From contig JAITAP010000167.1 of NCBI GenBank assembly GCA_031284065.1, positions 1 to 7,775 on the forward strand: a DNA stretch of 7,775 nucleotides, given 5' to 3'. Under the pieces are notes generated by a model. The model made no database searches, was not told where the DNA came from, and was given only the letters and a program-made list of their open reading frames with translations. Position 1 is the first letter of the stretch, and each line of letters begins with the position of its first letter. The position numbers were made by a program, and so were the translations under genes. Positions 7,264 to 7,775 of the stretch are shown in pieces. The stretch is from Prevotellaceae bacterium. Lineage in GTDB: Bacteria; Bacteroidota; Bacteroidia; Bacteroidales; UBA932.

Positions 7264-7293
7264 CAAAGGTAAAAAAAAGTTTTAAATTTGAAA
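7264..7293 (-). promoter_or_regulatory. Candidate Bacteroidota promoter of the small membrane protein/PstS-like/TPR unit
   Basis: On the minus strand the -7 box TACCTTTG (7271-7264) matches TAnnTTTG exactly. At 18-bp spacing the -33 position reads TTTC (7293-7290), three of four bases of TTTG. Initiation would be near 7257, leaving an untranslated leader of about 70 nt before the ATG at 7188. The same box occurs at 3871-3878 and 4077-4084, upstream of the other two minus-strand units, which supports the call. Confidence 0.6.
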
Positions 7294-7634
7294 GATACTT
7301 TTTTTGCGAGGTACATTTATTTGGCACGGGCTTGGCTGTTCAAGCCGCCGCCGCTTGCTCAAGCCCCGTTCAGCTGTGGTCTCGGGGCATGTTGCGCAGA
7401 CGCTAAAATCCCGTGTGGATGACATGCCGGTAGCAATTTGCGTAGCACGAGCTGTTTTTTCCCACGAATTAAAAGAATTAGCGTAATTCGCGGATAAAAA
7501 GTTTTGAGGACAATTTGTCAAAAATTATAAGCCTGCGCAATGTGGGTGTGTAGATGGTTGATATGGACAAATATTGATGGAAAAGGGCATTTAATTAAAC
7601 GGCAAAACCTGATTGAAAAGTATTCAGCAAATCA
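7294..7634. other. Gene-poor spacer with degenerate repeat-like DNA
   Basis: No convincing gene is seen. The short open frames here (for example 7304-7486 plus, 7282-7521 minus) lack recognisable motifs and overlap each other on opposite strands. The left part (about 7325-7440) is GC-rich and holds GGGCTTG/CAAGCCC palindromes. The middle (7461-7502) is an AT-rich string of CGAATT, AATTAGCG and AATTCGCG units. From about 7503 the DNA is AT-rich and featureless up to the putative insertion-sequence end. It could hold a decayed gene or repeats that accumulated beside the insertion site. Confidence 0.5.
7461..7502. repeat. Short degenerate repeat cluster (CGAATT / AATTAGCG / AATTCGCG)
   Basis: Related words follow one another: CACGAATT, GAATTAGCG, TAATTCGCGG, then ATAAAAAG. 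CGAATT and AATTCG form a 6-bp inverted repeat (7465-7470 with 7485-7490), and GCG-TAATT-CGC a smaller one. From memory, phrases of this type recur in intergenic regions of Bacteroidota genomes, but that cannot be checked here. Confidence 0.4.
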
Positions 7635-7659
7635 CTACTGACCGACTAAAAAATCGGGG

Positions 7660-7689
7660 AAAAAAAAGGGCGGCCCTTGCAGGTCGCCC
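7660..7689 (-). terminator. Intrinsic-terminator-like hairpin, oriented leftward
   Basis: The stem is GGGCGGCC (7668-7675) with GGTCGCCC (7682-7689), 8 pairs including one G-T, and the loop is CTTGCA. An A8 tract at 7660-7667 means a minus-strand transcript would carry the hairpin followed by eight U residues, the standard intrinsic-terminator form. It would stop transcription leaving the putative insertion sequence toward the chromosome. On the plus strand no U tract follows the stem. Confidence 0.7.
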
Positions 7690-7705
7690 CAAAGTTGTAA
7701 TTTTG
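7676..7705 (+). promoter_or_regulatory. Candidate promoter of the transposase gene
   Basis: CTTG (7676-7679), an 18-bp spacer, then TAATTTTG (7698-7705), which matches TAnnTTTG. Initiation would be near 7712, about 23 nt before the ATG at 7735. The -33 element coincides with the loop of the terminator-like hairpin. Confidence 0.6.
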
Positions 7706-7734
7706 TTGTTGCAACACAATAAAACATACAACTT

Positions 7735-7775
7735 ATGGGCAAAGATAGCCAAAAACATTTAGTCGGTCAGCCGGT
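7735..7775 (+). CDS. Probable transposase, first 13 codons only (runs off the right edge)
   Basis: The frame from the ATG at 7735 reads MGKDSQKHLVGQP and stays open to the window end. The H-x2-GQP start resembles the N-terminus of many Bacteroidota IS4-family transposases (those beginning with a DUF4372-type domain, as in M-G-K-x-x-x-F-x-GQP-x). The assignment rests on a very short stretch plus context: it is the only plus-strand gene, it has its own promoter, and it follows repeat-rich DNA. No catalytic DDE residues are in view and the insertion-sequence boundary cannot be fixed. Confidence 0.5.
   Translation, partial: MGKDSQKHLVGQP

Larger units (their letters stand above)
7638..7770. repeat. 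13-bp perfect inverted repeat spanning the 5' end of a putative insertion sequence
   Basis: CTGACCGACTAAA at 7638-7650 is the exact reverse complement of TTTAGTCGGTCAG at 7758-7770. The right copy lies inside the transposase reading frame (end of codon 8 through codon 12). The region between holds the A8 tract, the hairpin and the transposase promoter. Only a transcript entering from the left would carry both arms. Confidence 0.75.

Noticed and set aside
7282..7521. 79-codon minus-strand and 60-codon plus-strand open frames in the right spacer
   Set aside because: They overlap each other on opposite strands, run through repeat-like DNA, and have no hydrophobic pattern, motif or believable start context.

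Overview
The window reads as chromosomal DNA from a member of the Bacteroidota, probably Bacteroidales-like. The evidence is promoter elements of the TTTG-N19-TAnnTTTG type, start codons without Shine-Dalgarno sequences, a PorT-like outer-membrane barrel, a lipoprotein with an SbsA-type Ig-like fold, and a tRNA gene with no encoded CCA. Coding DNA is clearly richer in G+C than the A/T-rich spacers. Every complete gene lies on the minus strand; the only plus-strand gene is a fragment at the right edge.

In the direction of transcription (right to left), the first unit is a small two-helix membrane protein (7188-6940), a PstS-like substrate-binding lipoprotein (6937-5987) and a secreted TPR protein (5909-4233). 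The first two are 2 bp apart and the third follows after 77 bp. A Bacteroidota -7 box lies about 75 bp upstream of the first gene. This is probably an envelope module of the kind often found beside ExbB/ExbD/TonB genes, but those genes are not in this window. A single tRNA-Gly(GCC) follows (4055-3983), with a perfect consensus promoter and a 39-nt terminator-like hairpin.

The second protein unit is a large Ig-like lipoprotein (3826-1913), a PorT-family beta-barrel that probably starts at TTG only 4 bp later (1908-1213), and then ispG (1099 to beyond the left edge), the penultimate enzyme of the non-mevalonate isoprenoid pathway. IspG is cut by the window, but its first 366 residues are unmistakable. 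An imperfect AT-rich palindrome built from CAGAATTT/ATTTACAG units fills the gap before ispG.

The right end (about 7272-7775) holds no convincing resident gene. It has degenerate repeat-like DNA, followed by what looks like the left end of an insertion sequence: a 13-bp inverted repeat, a strong hairpin flanked by A8, a Bacteroidota promoter whose -33 element sits in the hairpin loop, and the first 13 codons of a probable transposase. I see no complete new defence or mobile system. The most interesting structures are the regulatory layout at the insertion-sequence end and the palindrome before ispG.
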